A stretch of DNA of 64,000 nt, taken from NCBI GenBank assembly GCA_033439265.1, contig JAVTVX010000017.1, forward strand, positions 13,104,001 through 13,168,000, given 5' to 3'. Below the pieces are notes generated by a model. It did no database searches. It was not told the DNA's origin and worked only from the letters and a program-made list of their open reading frames with translations. Positions within the stretch are counted from its first letter, which is position 1; every line of letters begins with the position of its first letter. Below, piece by piece: positions 33,850 through 46,369 of the stretch. Made by a program: the position numbers and the translations under genes. This DNA comes from Dillenia suffruticosa (lineage: Eukaryota; Streptophyta; Magnoliopsida; Dilleniales; Dilleniaceae).

Positions 33850-35283
33850 TACCCATAATAATATCAGAGTTTGCCTGTGCGTCTTCCTGCGTCATCATAA
33901 ATACACGAGTCGGGCCCTAGGCTACTGTCGCGACGGTTTTGACACTATATTACTCCTGGCTGCAGTCCGAGGAGCAGTAAGAGCTGAGTGCGCAGGTGCC
34001 CCCTGCTGGCCTGTACCAGAAGTACCAGTACGACTCTACAAAGTCGATCCTCCTTGACCTAAATCTGGACAGACACTCCTAAGGTGACCTTTTTTCCCAC
34101 ACTGGAAGCAAGTAACTGGTGCTCTACATGCCCCAAAGGCATGGTGGCTGCTGCATCTATGACAGAAAGGCTATCTCTGTATAATAGATTGTGTAGAGAC
34201 ATTAGGGGCTGGTACCCTAAGACCCTGTGGTCGAGATCCCTATCACGATCCTGCTGGTCTGAAGCTAGAAGAACCTCTGGGATGTCCGAAACCTCTACCC
34301 CTCTTCGAAGATTGTCCACCCGGTGACCTAGTCTTCCTCTTCTGGTGACTCTCTCTCTGCTTAGTCTCAGCTCGGATGATTTTCTCTGCCCGATATGCTA
34401 AATCAATCACCTCTGATAGTGTAAAAGAGGGAGTCACCGTCATATACTTTCTGATACTCAATTGGAGGCAATCTTCAAACTTAAACCTTAACTGAGTTGG
34501 TATAGCCATATCGGGGACAAAGGCCGCTAGTCGTCTGAGCTCAGTCTCATACTCTGAGATTGATCTAGTCCCCTGGCGTAAGTGTAGGAACTTCGTCCTT
34601 ATACGGTCCTGCTGGAACGAGGTGAAGTACCTGCAGTCGAACTCTCGTAGAAAGTCCTCCCACCGTAGGGTTTGTGTAGCACTGTCATAGATAGCCTCCT
34701 ACCACGAGAGGGCATCTCCGTCAAGGAGTCTCTTAGCAACTCTCAATCTGAGCTCCTCTGACAACCCAAAATCCGTAAGAATCCTACGAGTCCTATTGAT
34801 TTGGTGTTTCGCCGCTACGGCATCACTGGATCTTGAAAAGTCTGTACATCCGAGCTATCGAGACTCTTTCACCAACTTAGTAAGCTCGTGGATGCACCTC
34901 AAAGTAGCTGACGTCTCATCGGTCGGAGTAGAAGCAGAAAGACTGACCACCGAAAGAGGAATCGATGCCGTAGGTACAGGTACGGCTGCAGGTGCGGTCG
35001 CTGGAGTCTGTAGTGGAGGTGGTGGCATCTGCGTCCCATATCTACTGTACCACTCCTGCCACTACCTCAAGGCATCGAGTTGTGGTGGAGGAATCTCGGT
35101 TGTACCAGCCGGTAGAGGTGCTGGGGGTGGCACTAGGGAAGGTGCGTGAGTAGAAGAAGCACCCTCCGGTACTCGTGGAGGCTCAAGTGCCCTAGAAGTC
35201 TCAGGCATTGAGGGACTCTTCGGTGGTTCACCGCACCTACCACGTCTAGGCGGTATAATTCTGTAAAGAGAGTACCGTTTCAT
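33850..35283 (-). pseudogene. Gag of the third-level chromovirus, broken
   Basis: Pro-rich N-terminus, then a capsid-like part containing AAKHQINRTRRILTDFGLSE and RLRVAKRLLDGDALSW. A zinc knuckle CFQCGKKGHLRSVC (near 34090) follows. Stops interrupt it in at least five places. Ends near 33850 beside a short AT-rich gap before pol. Confidence 0.82.
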
Positions 35284-35517
35284 TAGATATAAGCAATGAT
35301 TAGGGTTAGTTACCGGGTAACTAACCCCTTAAAAATAGAATTCGAGTTATGAATGAAGATATTCGAATGCGGAATCATAGAATATATGCCCCGAATATCG
35401 TACCCTTTATAATAAATGATCTTACATGCCTATAACCGTGTTATGAGACTTTAAATAACTGTATAAAACTCTCTAATACATTGAGAACTTTTACTACTAT
35501 CCTTTCTCCAACCTAAA

Positions 35518-35530
35518 CGCTCAGATACCA
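35518..35530 (-). other. Primer binding site, third-level element
   Basis: TGGTATCTGAGCG on the minus strand, close to the initiator-Met tRNA complement, 7 bases from the LTR. Confidence 0.75.
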
Positions 35531-35537
35531 ATAGAAC

Positions 35538-38003
35538 TGTCACGCCCTGAACCGGGGTCATGAGCAGCCACGCGTTACCCTAAATGCTGGCTGTATTTTT
35601 TTATAAAAAATCGGGCAGAACTTCCCCATAAATTAGAGGTCTCCAATGTATAAATAAATCTGTTTAAACTTGTATAATTTAAAATCATCTTGTAAATAAA
35701 ATAAAATGGCCATCTTAGCCTTACAACCCACCAACCACAGCAGACATCCAGAATAATGCCAAGCTAAGTAAATTACCAACAATTCTAACCATAGACCTCT
35801 ACTATCATGCCCAACTAGAGTATGAGCAGCCACCACACTGAGCGGATCTAAATTTTATACAATTTACTACCAATTTTTTCAAGTTGACATTCAAACACTA
35901 CAATTTGCCTCAATGCAAATGAAATATAAGAGTTTCGCAAATAAATTACATAAATTATATAGTCAATCCCATAATAAATACACGGTCAACTACGAACCTC
36001 AAGGTCAAGACCTCACAGGGTCAAAAATAAGGTACGGAGCTCATATCTCAACTTAATTTAAATCTCACAGTCGAAAACACTCAAATCCGCCAACGAGCTA
36101 CCGAATCCTCTAGAACCCGAAGCGTCGCTCTAGTACAATAATCATTTCTGAGGAGGAAAAGAAGAGGGGTGAGTATCAAGGAAGATACCCAGTGAGTGAA
36201 GGGATTAATCTCAAGTACTAATAGTGTAGGTAAATATTGGAGTGTCAAATAATATCATTCATAATCAATAATTTAAATTTTATAGTAAATCATGATATGT
36301 TCGCTAAAATGAACTCATTTAATCATTCACATGATAATATACATATATGTATCCATTTAAAATCAAGTAGATCATAAAGCAAGCCGAAAGGATCCTGGAA
36401 AATGTCAACCATGACCAAGAACAGGCGCATCGGTGGTTTTATTATACATAAAGTTCAAAAGTCACTTTCTACCCCGACGTTGGCCATGAGTTCGCTGGGG
36501 TTAGCTCATCATAGTGTATAGGATCCCGTCCGGTGCTAGAGGTGGCGTCACACATGTCCTCCCCCTTACTTGGGTTCAACCGGCCACACTTATAGTCATT
36601 AGACATATGACGTTTGTGGATACCTCCTGCAGAAGCGTATCCGGGCAAGCCGATGCCTCCACAAACACCTTTCGTAGCTACGGAATTTATCAAATAATGC
36701 CATATCATCATATTATCTCAAGCTAGTAGGCATCCAACCCAAATAACCAAATCATCTCATCATATTCTCAAAACAATTCAAATCTATGTGCCAATATATT
36801 TCATCGAAATCATTTAAATTCAACAAACCAATGTGAAGGTAGAATAGAAAACATTCCGTTTCTCAAATCATGACACAATTTCATTTCATTTCAAATATGG
36901 ATGCATAATCGTAGAAAACATAAGTACAACACTCCAATAATCACAAAACAGATTTGAATTTCAATTCCATACGTCGAGACAATATATATCAAAAGTATGT
37001 TTTATTAAAAACACGATAAAATCAGGTTTCACTATTTCATGCAAGAGATTAGGGTCCCACTTACTTTCTTAGGGAGGGTGGTCACTCTCTATTTTTCAAA
37101 ATCAAATCAAATCGACTCCTCGAATCTCCAAGAAAGTCAACCTAATCAGATTATCACAATTGTCATTAAATTTCCAATTATTCTTATGGTTTATCATCTT
37201 CCCTAAGTTTATATAAATCTTAATTTCTCAATTTATAAATATACGCCAATATCATTTTAAAGGTATTGAAATCTAAATTTGATAAAATTTATTTAAAATG
37301 TTGAAGAGATCGCATTTCTCTTACCTAAGGTTTTCTCGGAGTGCAAACCTTCATCCAAATGTCTCCTCGACCACTCCAAAATCTGCACTGCTCTCTATCA
37401 AGATAAGATTTATTAGCTAAGTCATAAACACTTAGATTTGGATCAAAACCCTAAATCAGTTACCTGCGTAGAGGTTCGTAGGCTTGAGGCTAGCGGGCCG
37501 TAGTGGGCTTCGCGGGCCACAGTGGGCTCACGGGCTGCGCAGCTCGTGGGCTGGCGTGCTCACGGGCTGGAGCGTATGTTCGCAAGCTGACTGTAGTCAC
37601 GTGCTCGCGGGTTGTGCGCGCTAGTGGGTTGGAGTGTGCTCATGCGCAGGCACGCGCTCGTGCACAGGTGCGCGCTCGTGCATAGGTGCGCTCCCGGCAG
37701 GCGCGCTCACGCTGTAGTACGCTCGGGCAGTCACGCACTCGTGCTATGGCACGCTGACAGAAGGTCACGTGCAGTGGTGTACTCGTGCTCTCGCGAGGAG
37801 GATTGCACTGTAGGCTGGCAAACTCGGGAGCTGAGGCACGTGCTCGCGAGAGGAGGATCGTGCTCGAGGAGAGGCTGTGCTCGTGGGGAGGCTGCGCTTG
37901 TACGAAGGAGGAGCAGCAGTGGAGAGAGAACGGCGGCGGAGGCTGGCAGAGGAGAGGGAGAGCGGTGGCGGTGGGGGAAGAAGGTGAGGCGGTCGCGGGA
38001 AGG

Positions 38004-38055
<52 letters not shown>

Positions 38056-38360
38056 AAGAGAGAGAGAGAGAGAGGGAAAAAGAGAAAGAGATTAGGGCTA
38101 AAAGCCCTAGTCCAATTTGGGGGGGGTACTGCGTTTTGGCCAAAACGCAGCACTTCCCTCTTTTTTTTTATTAACAAAATAGGATATGCCTCAAATTGGA
38201 AATATAGATACTTTATATATACAAAAAATTTTTATGTAAAGCCCCCAAAAATAAAAAATCAAAATAAATAAAAATTTCTCTATGTATTTAATTGAAAAAT
38301 ATTTTATTTAATTACTTAACAAGAGTACAATAGTAAGTACACCGCAGTGTCGGTGTTACA
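35538..38360 (-). repeat. Third-level chromovirus, 5' LTR
   Basis: 2,823 bp, starting TGTCACGCCCTGAACC and ending CGGTGTTACA on the plus strand. Contains hairpin 36618-36642, palindrome 36673-36682, a GC-rich block (about 37455-38000) and a long GA tract (about 38006-38085). Confidence 0.9.
36618..36682. promoter_or_regulatory. LTR hairpin plus CGTAGCTACG palindrome (third-level 5' LTR)
   Basis: GGATAC 36618-36623, GTATCC 36637-36642, CGTAGCTACG 36673-36682. Confidence 0.6.
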
Positions 38361-38365
38361 TGAAG
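38361..38365 (+). repeat. Target site duplication TGAAG (right copy)
   Basis: Matches 16458-16462. Confidence 0.9.
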
Positions 38366-38603
38366 TTTTCTTTCTAACGTCATAAGAATCATCTCAATTG
38401 GACATTGGAGCAAAACGTTATGCCCAAAATACTGATTACTGTTTATCCAATCTAAAATTAGCAAGTAAACTCAAAGTTTCCTAAATCATTAACCACGAAA
38501 TTAAATCAGTATAATATCATAAAATACGGTTTAAAATAATCTTAAATGTCATAAATAAATGCTGAAAAGAATATAATTCAAGTGTATAAAAGTATTGCTA
38601 TCA
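38366..38603 (-). repeat. Athila-like 3' LTR, inner segment
   Basis: Collinear with about 44399-44635 of the intact LTR, including the shared TTATGCCCAAAATACTGA. On the minus strand a purine tract ATATGGGGGTATT (about 38604-38617) adjoins it. Confidence 0.85.
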
Positions 38604-40423
38604 AATACCCCCATATCTGAATGTTTGCTTGTCCTCAAGCAAGAAAAAATCAAAACAATATTTTTCCAAAACCAATTCAATTTTTTCACGTCCCTAACCA
38701 TGTATGTGACAAGGTCAAATTTGAATTATAATCAAAACAACCAATATTTCACAGCATTCAACACTAAAAAAACCATTGCGTCTCTTACAAGTTTCTCGAA
38801 ATCAAGAACAATATAACATTCAAACACCCTTACAATCGGTCCACTCAATAGAATAAAAGGAACTAAGATTCAACTGTTCAATACATTCAATTATATGGAT
38901 ATATGTATCACTCAAATTAACACAATGAGATGATATTATTATAGATTTGCTAATATACCAAATCTCTATCACTCAAATATGAAATCCATTTACCAATCAA
39001 AACGTCTCTTATTTGGTTGTAATGAGATTAGAGTTAAGGGTAAGATAATAGATAAAGATGATTTAAAATAATTTACTAAAAATAGTCAAATGTTAAGACA
39101 TGACATTTTTTTACATCAAGTCAAGAAAACAGTGACTTCCACAATTTCTTATCCTAAGATATGCATAGTAATCCAATTCTGAATATGTAGTGTATCACTT
39201 ACCCAAAGTAAAGAGTATGAAATGAAACTCTACTATAAAAATGAACAATGGTTTTTCTCAAATTTTTTTCTTCTTTCTCTCTTTTTTTTTCTTTTTTTCA
39301 ACTAGCACTTTTTTTTCCTCATTTTTTTTTGAATTTGGCTTTTGTTTTTTTTTTTTTTGAAATTCAACAAGATAATGCCTAAAAATATATGTGAAACTCC
39401 AACATATATATATATATATATAAAATAATGTTTGAGAACATAATGTCATATTATCAACTATAAATATATTAGTGAATTTGGATTCAAAATCTGTGGTTAG
39501 AAAAAAATAGGTTACGAGGTAAATTTGTGAATTATTCAATAAAGAAAAGTTTAGATTCAAATGGGTTAACTAGGGATATAAAATTTTAGGGATGGTAGGT
39601 GTCTTAATCATTTTGGTGTATGAAAATAAAAAATATAATTTCAAAATACATAACAAAACAAGTTCTAAAATATTCATTTCATGTGTGACACACACTCAAC
39701 AAGAAAAATAAGAGTACAAAGAAATTATTCTTTATGCCTTAATTCCTCGCATGGGTAAATTTTTATATCGAATCTTACATGCTTATCTTTCAAATCAATC
39801 TTAAAAAGATGAATATTTAATCATGTACCAAATAACCATTAATATTAAACATCTTTCATGCAATCCAATTCAAAACAAGTAACACACAAGGATTAGAAAG
39901 CTTGAGAAAATTTAGTTGGTATGAAAAAAATTCAGTACAAACTTTTGAGAACCAATAAAAAATTCAACACTCAAATTCCTCAAATTCTTAAAAAAAGTCT
40001 ATATATGCTTCCCCCCACACTTAAACTAAGTATTATCCTCAATGTACAAAATAAATAAAAAAAAGTAAAGAAAATAGAAATTCCTCTGAAATCTACAGGC
40101 TTTTCCTCAGCAGCAACTTTTTCCTTTTGTACAAAGGGTTTCTTATTCGCGTATAAAATACCATCAAAACTTAAATCTAAATTAAATCAACAAAAATAGA
40201 TATTAAAGAAAATCATAGAAATATTGTGTTACTTCCTAATAAGCGTATTTCTTTATTATTTTTGATTAGACATAATCTTCTTACTTCAACTTGACTCATA
40301 GATCAGTTCGGTCTATATAGATTTCAATTTGCTTGGCATAAATTTTAATTTTGAATCGAATTGATGGACTTTTCTACCTACCATGGACTGTTGTGATTTG
40401 TTACTTTTCTCAACACCCAAATA
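38604..40423 (-). other. Non-coding 3' internal region of the Athila-like element
   Basis: AT-rich, with no reverse transcriptase, RNase H or integrase. On the minus strand a TTGAGGATAATACTTAGTTT plus GTGTGGGGGG string (about 40050-40011) and a TTGAGGACAAGC string beside the purine tract (about 38640-38625) are visible. Both are motifs I associate with plant Athila-type 3' regions. Confidence 0.55.
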
Positions 40424-42775
40424 TTATTGCAAAGTCTCATATTTTGTAGGAAAAGTACCTAGGTTTGCATAAAAAACAACACATGCATCAATATGTTCAC
40501 TATCTAAAAAATCATGCTTCTTATGCAATAAACTAGCAATACAATTTTCAAGAGGATCTTTAGAATAAAAGACATTCAAATCATATTCAACAATCCTCTC
40601 AATGCAATCAAGCTCAAAATCAACTCTTAAGACTTCTTGTGAATTAAAAATTTTCATTGAATTAAAGATATCAAATTCAGTTTTTTCATTATTAACTCTC
40701 GAAATCAATTTTCCATAAGAGACATCAATCAAAGCACGTACGGTGTTTCGGCAAGGTCGAAATCAATGAACTTCTCTCATCATTATCATCCATATCCAAG
40801 ATAATAAAATTGACAAAAAAAATGAAATTATCAACTTTGACCGGAATATCCTCAGCTATGCCTCTCAAATACTTAATACTCCTATCAACTAATTGCAATA
40901 AAATTTTGGTGGTTTGACAATCCCTTAACCCTAACTTCAAGAATGCAAAATATGACATGAGATTAATACCAGTACCTCAATCACATAAAATATTAGACAA
41001 ATCAGAAAAACCTATAGTACAAGGGATAGAAAATCACCCTGGATCTTTCAATTTTTGCGGTAGCTTGCTTTGTAAGATTGTAGAACACTCTTTCATAAGT
41101 TTGACCATCGAAATTTCATCCAACTTCCTCTTGTTGGTAATCATGTCCTTCAAGAACTTTGCATAGCTGGGCATCTACTTGATAGCATCTAAAAGAGGAA
41201 TATTAAGATACAGTTTCATAAAAATTTCTAAAAAACCTTTCAAACTGTTATTGTTTTTCTGCATTAGATCGTAAAAGATGACCAGGGAAAGGAACATGGG
41301 CTTATATTTACTCAAAGAAGAACTTCCCTCTTTTGTTTCTGATGCCTTGGTCTTCTTAATTGTAGATCTAGCTGTTTGAATTCTTTCTTGACCTCTTGAT
41401 CATCCTCTCCATCATTTGGCTAAATCGACTCCTCCTGTAGTTCTTTATCACTCCTCAATGTGATTACCTTAGCCTGCTCTTTGGGGTTCTTCTTAGTGTT
41501 ACTTGACAGTCTACTTGACATATGAGAATGAAAGGTGTTAGTTAATTAATCGATTTTATTTTCAAGCCTCTCAAACCTCTTGTTTGTCACTGTTGCCAAA
41601 CGCTCAATTTGAGTTGTTACTATTACCAAGTGTTCAATTGCCATTTCCCAAGATGGCTTGCTCTCCCTTGGCTATTGATTTTCTAGGTTAAAACCTGGTC
41701 GATGATTTGCTCTTTGTGGTGCTCCTTGACTCCATGAAAAGTTATGATGATTTCTCCATCCAGGGTTATAATTGTTGGAGTAAGGGTTGTTCTAAGACTT
41801 ACCAAGGTTAGAAACATAGTTTGCTTGTTGTACCTGTGGACACTCAGAAGACAATTGAGTAGATTCACCACAAGAGTCACAATACAAGATTTGATTAGTC
41901 ACAACATTAAGTTGATTAGTTTTCATGGCATTAATCAATGAATCAATTTTTGCACTAAGTATGGTTAAACTATCACATCATGCATACCGGTTTTTTGCCT
42001 AAGAATCTCACGCTTATTAGACCAATCATATTGGTTAGAAACCATATCATTAAGTAATACATATGCCTTAGTATATCATTTGCTCATGAATGCACCCCCA
42101 ATTGTAGCATCAATAGTAATCTTAACAGAGTGTAAAAGACTACCATAAAAAGTTTACAAAACTAACCAGTCAAGGATACTATGATATGGGTATTTTCTAA
42201 TCAAATCTTTAAAACATTTCTAAATACTATATAAAGATTCATTATCAAATTGTCTAAAACTAGTAATATAATTACATAGTTTAACAGTTTTACTAAATGA
42301 AAAATACTTAGCTAAAATGCTTGAGATAGGTTTTCTCAATTTGTAAAATGATTAGGAGGGAATGAGTTAAACCATAAATTTGTTTTTCCCCTAAGAGGGA
42401 ATAGTCATAATCTTACGGGGTCTGAACTTACTCCATTTAGTTTGACGGTATCGTAGATCTCCAAGAAATTTTTCAGATGATTGTTGGGATTTTCAAAAGT
42501 CTCTCCTCCTAATTGATCTACCTGCACTATGCTAATGAGACTAGGTTTTAGTTCAAAGTTATTTGCTTTAGCAGTGGGTCGTGTAATACTAGTCTGAACA
42601 TCTTGAAGTTTATGCATAAAATACTCCCTCATAGCTTTGTTTTCTTGATCCATTACTTCCTCATGTTCCTTGACTTTTCTAATTTGTGTACGAATAATTC
42701 TTAGAGTCTTCTCTATCTCAGGATCAAAATCGACTAGGTCAAGATTTTTCAATCTTAGCATATACTTTGTACATA
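40424..42775 (-). pseudogene. Gag-protease remnant of the Athila-like element
   Basis: Read on the minus strand, the N-terminus is visible at 42761-42405 (LDLVDFDPEIEKTLR, then FLEIYDTVKLNGVSSDPVRL). More gag follows in shifting frames to about 41650, with a CDSCGES..C finger. The protease segment is at about 40958-40424: LVDRSIKYLRGIAEDIPVKV and FIILDMDD, then after a frameshift RALIDVSYGKL and FDIFNSM. That order matches the Athila retropepsin region. Stops and frameshifts are many. Confidence 0.72.
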
Positions 42776-43230
42776 AAAAATAGCAAAAATCAGATCTTTA
42801 AAATAAATTGCAAAATCTACTCTAATAAATCTAGATTACCTATATAAAATTAGAAATTACAAAAATATGGTAATTGAATGCACAATAGACACTTAAACAG
42901 TTAATCGAGAAACTAGAAAATCATGAAAAAAATCAAAGAAAAATGGAAAAATCAATAAAATCGATGGAATTTAGTTAAGATAGGGTGGTGCCTGTGGCAA
43001 AATGATAGGTTTTTCTTAGCAGCCCAAAATCCTTTGGAACAAGTTATCGTCTAACCTTAAATCAAAAATTTTTTTCTCAGACCCCGAAAATTCATGAAAA
43101 TTCTCGTCAAATTTCCACAAACCTATCCGAGAAAATAACAACTATAAAAACTCAACCCTAATATGAGAAATTAAACAAGAAATATTAAAGTCTAATATCA
43201 AATAAGATTATTTTGGTTGATATACAAAGA

Positions 43231-43250
43231 TATCCCCTGCAACGGTGTAA
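43231..43250 (-). other. Primer binding site, Athila-like element
   Basis: On the minus strand it resembles TGGCGCCGTTGCCGGGGA (tRNA-Asp type) with several substitutions, located just before the 5' LTR border. Confidence 0.6.
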
Positions 43251-43256
43251 AAAACT

Positions 43257-44635
43257 TGGTATGCGAATTTGAGGTCACGATTTTAGGTAAGTATACCCTA
43301 ATCGAGTGTTGTGTATAGTACAAAATAAGTATCATTTCCATGAGGATATACTATACTACCAAATATGAATAAAAGTTAGACATATTGAATCAGAGATGTG
43401 AAGCTATTAGAAACTATTAAAAATAAAATCCGAGATACGAAATTCTAATATGATTGAAAAGCTAGAGTATCGATTTCATTTATTTCAATTTCTTACACAG
43501 TCAAATCTTTTCAAATCCCTAATTTTATTAGCTAAAGAGTTATTATTGATGATGGTGGATTTCCCCATATTAGATTCACCTAATGATCATGTAGTGAATC
43601 CCTAATTTGATTAATCAAAATCCAATGGTCATAAAGTTTTATGAACTATCTGTAATTTAGAGTTTTCCTTAAATCCCCACTCATAAAATTAATCCAATGG
43701 TCATGATCATAATCTCATATGGATTTTATTGTTCAGACTAATCTCATGCAATTATATTAGTCATGCATGTATTTGATCTCAAATTATCAAAACGTCAGAT
43801 CCTAAAACGTTAATCTAATCAAATAATAATCATACCAGTAAAACTTAAGAGAAAGAATTAAGTCAAGCCATATAATTAATCAAAAAGTAGAATTATCGAG
43901 TCCTAGGAATAAGAAATTTAGCTAAATATTGAAAAGAAAGACAAGAAAATAAAAGAAAATATTACGACCCTTTTTTGCATGAGTGTGGATATGGAAGGTG
44001 GTATGGTGGCTGCTAGGGTTCCCCAAGGTCATGGGAGTTGTAGAATGATTGAATGGAGGCGTGAATGAGAGAGGTCCCTCTTGCCTTCGCAATAATGCTA
44101 TATTTATAGCATTAAAATCCTAGGAAGAAATTGGAAACTTAAACTTTTTGGACACTTGGACTTTTTGAAAACTTAGTATTGTTGGGATGATGAGAATCTC
44201 TTGCTTCCCCAGCAATTTAGAAACTTCTTGATATTTGGATAAATTCAAAAATTGATAGCAAAATAAATTCAAGATTTTCAACACTTTTGTTTCATTTTTT
44301 AGCTAAGAATTGACTTCCAGCGCAGCAATGACTTCGGCTCAATTTTCGGACATGCACCTGCCTAAATTGACTTTTCAAAATATTTGTAAGCCTTGAAGTC
44401 TTCTTTCCAACACCACAAGAATCACTTTAATTGGATATTGGATCAGAAAGTTATGCCCAAAATACTGACTACTACTCATTCAGTCCAAAATTAGTAAGTA
44501 AACCCAAAATTTCCTAAATTATTAACCACAAAATTAAATCAGTATAATATCACAAAATATGATTTAAAATAGTCCTAAAGTTCATAAATAAATGCTAAAA
44601 AAATATAATTCAAGTATATAAAAATATTGTTACCA
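43257..44635 (-). repeat. Athila-like 5' LTR (intact copy)
   Basis: 1,379 bp, TGGTA...TACCA on the plus strand. Matches the split copy 15283-16462 plus 38366-38603. Confidence 0.85.
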
Positions 44636-44640
44636 ACAAG
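44636..44640 (+). repeat. Target site duplication ACAAG (right copy)
   Basis: Matches 15278-15282. Confidence 0.85.
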
Positions 44641-46327
44641 TTGATCTAAGAGTTAGTCAAGTTGACATACATCTAGATAAGTCAATTTACTGCATATGTG
44701 AGTTGATTTGGGGAATAGTTCTAAAAATTTCTAAATATGGAGTTTTTCAAGTAGACCTAAGTAATCTATAAGTCAACCCAGTGAAAAGATAAGTCAACTT
44801 AGGAATGGAGTGAGTTGACTTAAATAAGTTAGTTCTCAGAAATCTAAATCTGCATTATAACTAAGTCAACTTGAGAGATTTGATGAATTGGCTCATCAAA
44901 ACTTAGTCTCAAAAATATATTTTAAAACATAACTAAGTTGATCTAGGCATTACAAAAGTTGACCTGGTCACATGACAAGGCGACATAAGATCGACTTATA
45001 AATAGCTTAGTCGACTTGACTAGGATATAAGTCTATGTGACCTAAAAGATCAAAACACCATAAATCGATTTGCAACATAACTAAGACTAGTTAAGAGATT
45101 TGGTGAGTCGACCCATCAAAACTTAGTTTCATAAGCATGTTCTAAAATATAACTAAGTTGATCTAGGCTTTACACAAGTCGACCTGATCCCATACAAGGC
45201 AACATGGGATCACCTTATAGATAGTTAAGTCGACTAACTAGGTAGGATATAAGTTGACCTTACCTAAATATCAAAACACCATAAGTCGACCTAGCAAATG
45301 TTCAAGTCGACCTAACCTAGAGATAAAAAGAACATAAATCGACCTAATCAAATATCCAGTCGACCTAGATAAACAAACTCTCAAAAATGCAATTTCCAAA
45401 ACATAAGTAAGTCTACCAAGAGTTAGAAGAAGCCAACTTAGGTACAAAATTTGTACTATAAGTATTGACCTAACAATGTCTCAAGAAGCCTTATGCTTGC
45501 ACATGACCTCAACGACTATCTCATAAAATGCAAACGACTCGACCCACAGCCAAATCAAGTCGACCTGAGTCACTCAAAATTCAAAGGGAAGTCAACTTGC
45601 CTCTATAACAGTCAATCTGAGCAATTCAAATTTCAAAAACAAGTCAATTTGAAGTCTTAATGAGTTAACACTATGTAAATAATGGTTAAATGCTCAAAAA
45701 AAATATTCGAAATTAAATGAAAAGCTTAGCCACCCCAATAGTCTTTTGCAAATGCATTCAATGTTTATAATATGTATGTCTTTGGTTGTAAATACAATGG
45801 AAGAACAACTTTTGCTTGCTCGAACAATTTCCAGAACTTTTGACACGGTACTCTGTTTTCTTCATTCATTCGTTATAATTGTAATTGTGCTACCGTGAAC
45901 ATATCTGAAGTTTGAAAGCTTCATTTCATACTTTGATCTGACTATAATTTGTGTAAAGATCAGAAGATTGGTTCTTCTTTATCATGGGTTAATTTGTAAC
46001 GAGTGAAACATTTATTAGGTTTGCTTGCTCCTGAGAAAAACAAGTATAAGTATTATGTATAATACTTGTAAGGTTCAATATTACTTGAGAAGCGAGTTGG
46101 TGAAAACTGTTGTTAGAATAGTAGATTAAAAAAATTCAAGTGAAATCGAAGAGTGGACTTACGCCAAAAAGATAGAACAACTATAAGTTGTGTGTCTTCA
46201 TTTTCTCTCTCTCTCGTCCTCTATTTTTTAAGATCCTCCTTGATCTTCCTATAAATCTCAAAAAGCTATTTTATTTTTTTAAAGATAACCCATTCATCCT
46301 CTCTAGGTTATCATAAGAGTGTCTACA
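44641..46327 (+). repeat. Copia left LTR, second segment
   Basis: Matches about 52560-53974. The first kilobase is packed with AAGTCGACCT-type words. The end reads AGAGTGTCTACA, followed by the primer site. Confidence 0.82.
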
Positions 46328-46329
46328 AT

Positions 46330-46341
46330 TGGTATTAGAGT
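46330..46341 (+). other. Primer binding site, copia element
   Basis: TGGTATTAGAG, close to the initiator-Met tRNA complement (TGGTATCAGAGC), two bases after the LTR. Confidence 0.7.
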
Positions 46342-46369
46342 AAGTCTTCTGGAAAAGATCGAACAAGCT

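Larger units (their letters stand above)
16463..38360 (-). mobile_element. Third nest level: older Tekay/Del-like chromovirus
   Basis: LTRs at 16463-19305 and 35538-38360 (about 2.8 kb each) bracket gag and pol read on the minus strand, in turn split by a second chromovirus (19380-30296). TGAAG duplications flank it. The primer site TGGTATCTGAGCG (tRNA-iMet type, 35530-35518) adjoins the right LTR, and a purine tract AAGGGGTTAGAAAA adjoins the left. Domain order is gag, protease, reverse transcriptase, RNase H, integrase, chromodomain. Without the insert it is about 11 kb. LTR copies differ clearly by eye (roughly one base in eight near the outer ends), so it is older than its own insert. Confidence 0.88.
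15283..44635 (-). mobile_element. Second nest level: Athila-like gag-protease element
   Basis: The LTRs both start TGGTA[CT]GC on the plus strand. The left one is interrupted (15283-16462, then 38366-38603) and the right one is 43257-44635. ACAAG flanks both ends. The primer site on the minus strand (43250-43231) reads ACACCGTTGCAGGGGATA, close to the tRNA-Asp-type site TGGCGCCGTTGCCGGGGA used by Athila/Tat elements. The internal part has gag and aspartic protease remnants only, with no reverse transcriptase or integrase, so it would have depended on a partner. Confidence 0.8.
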
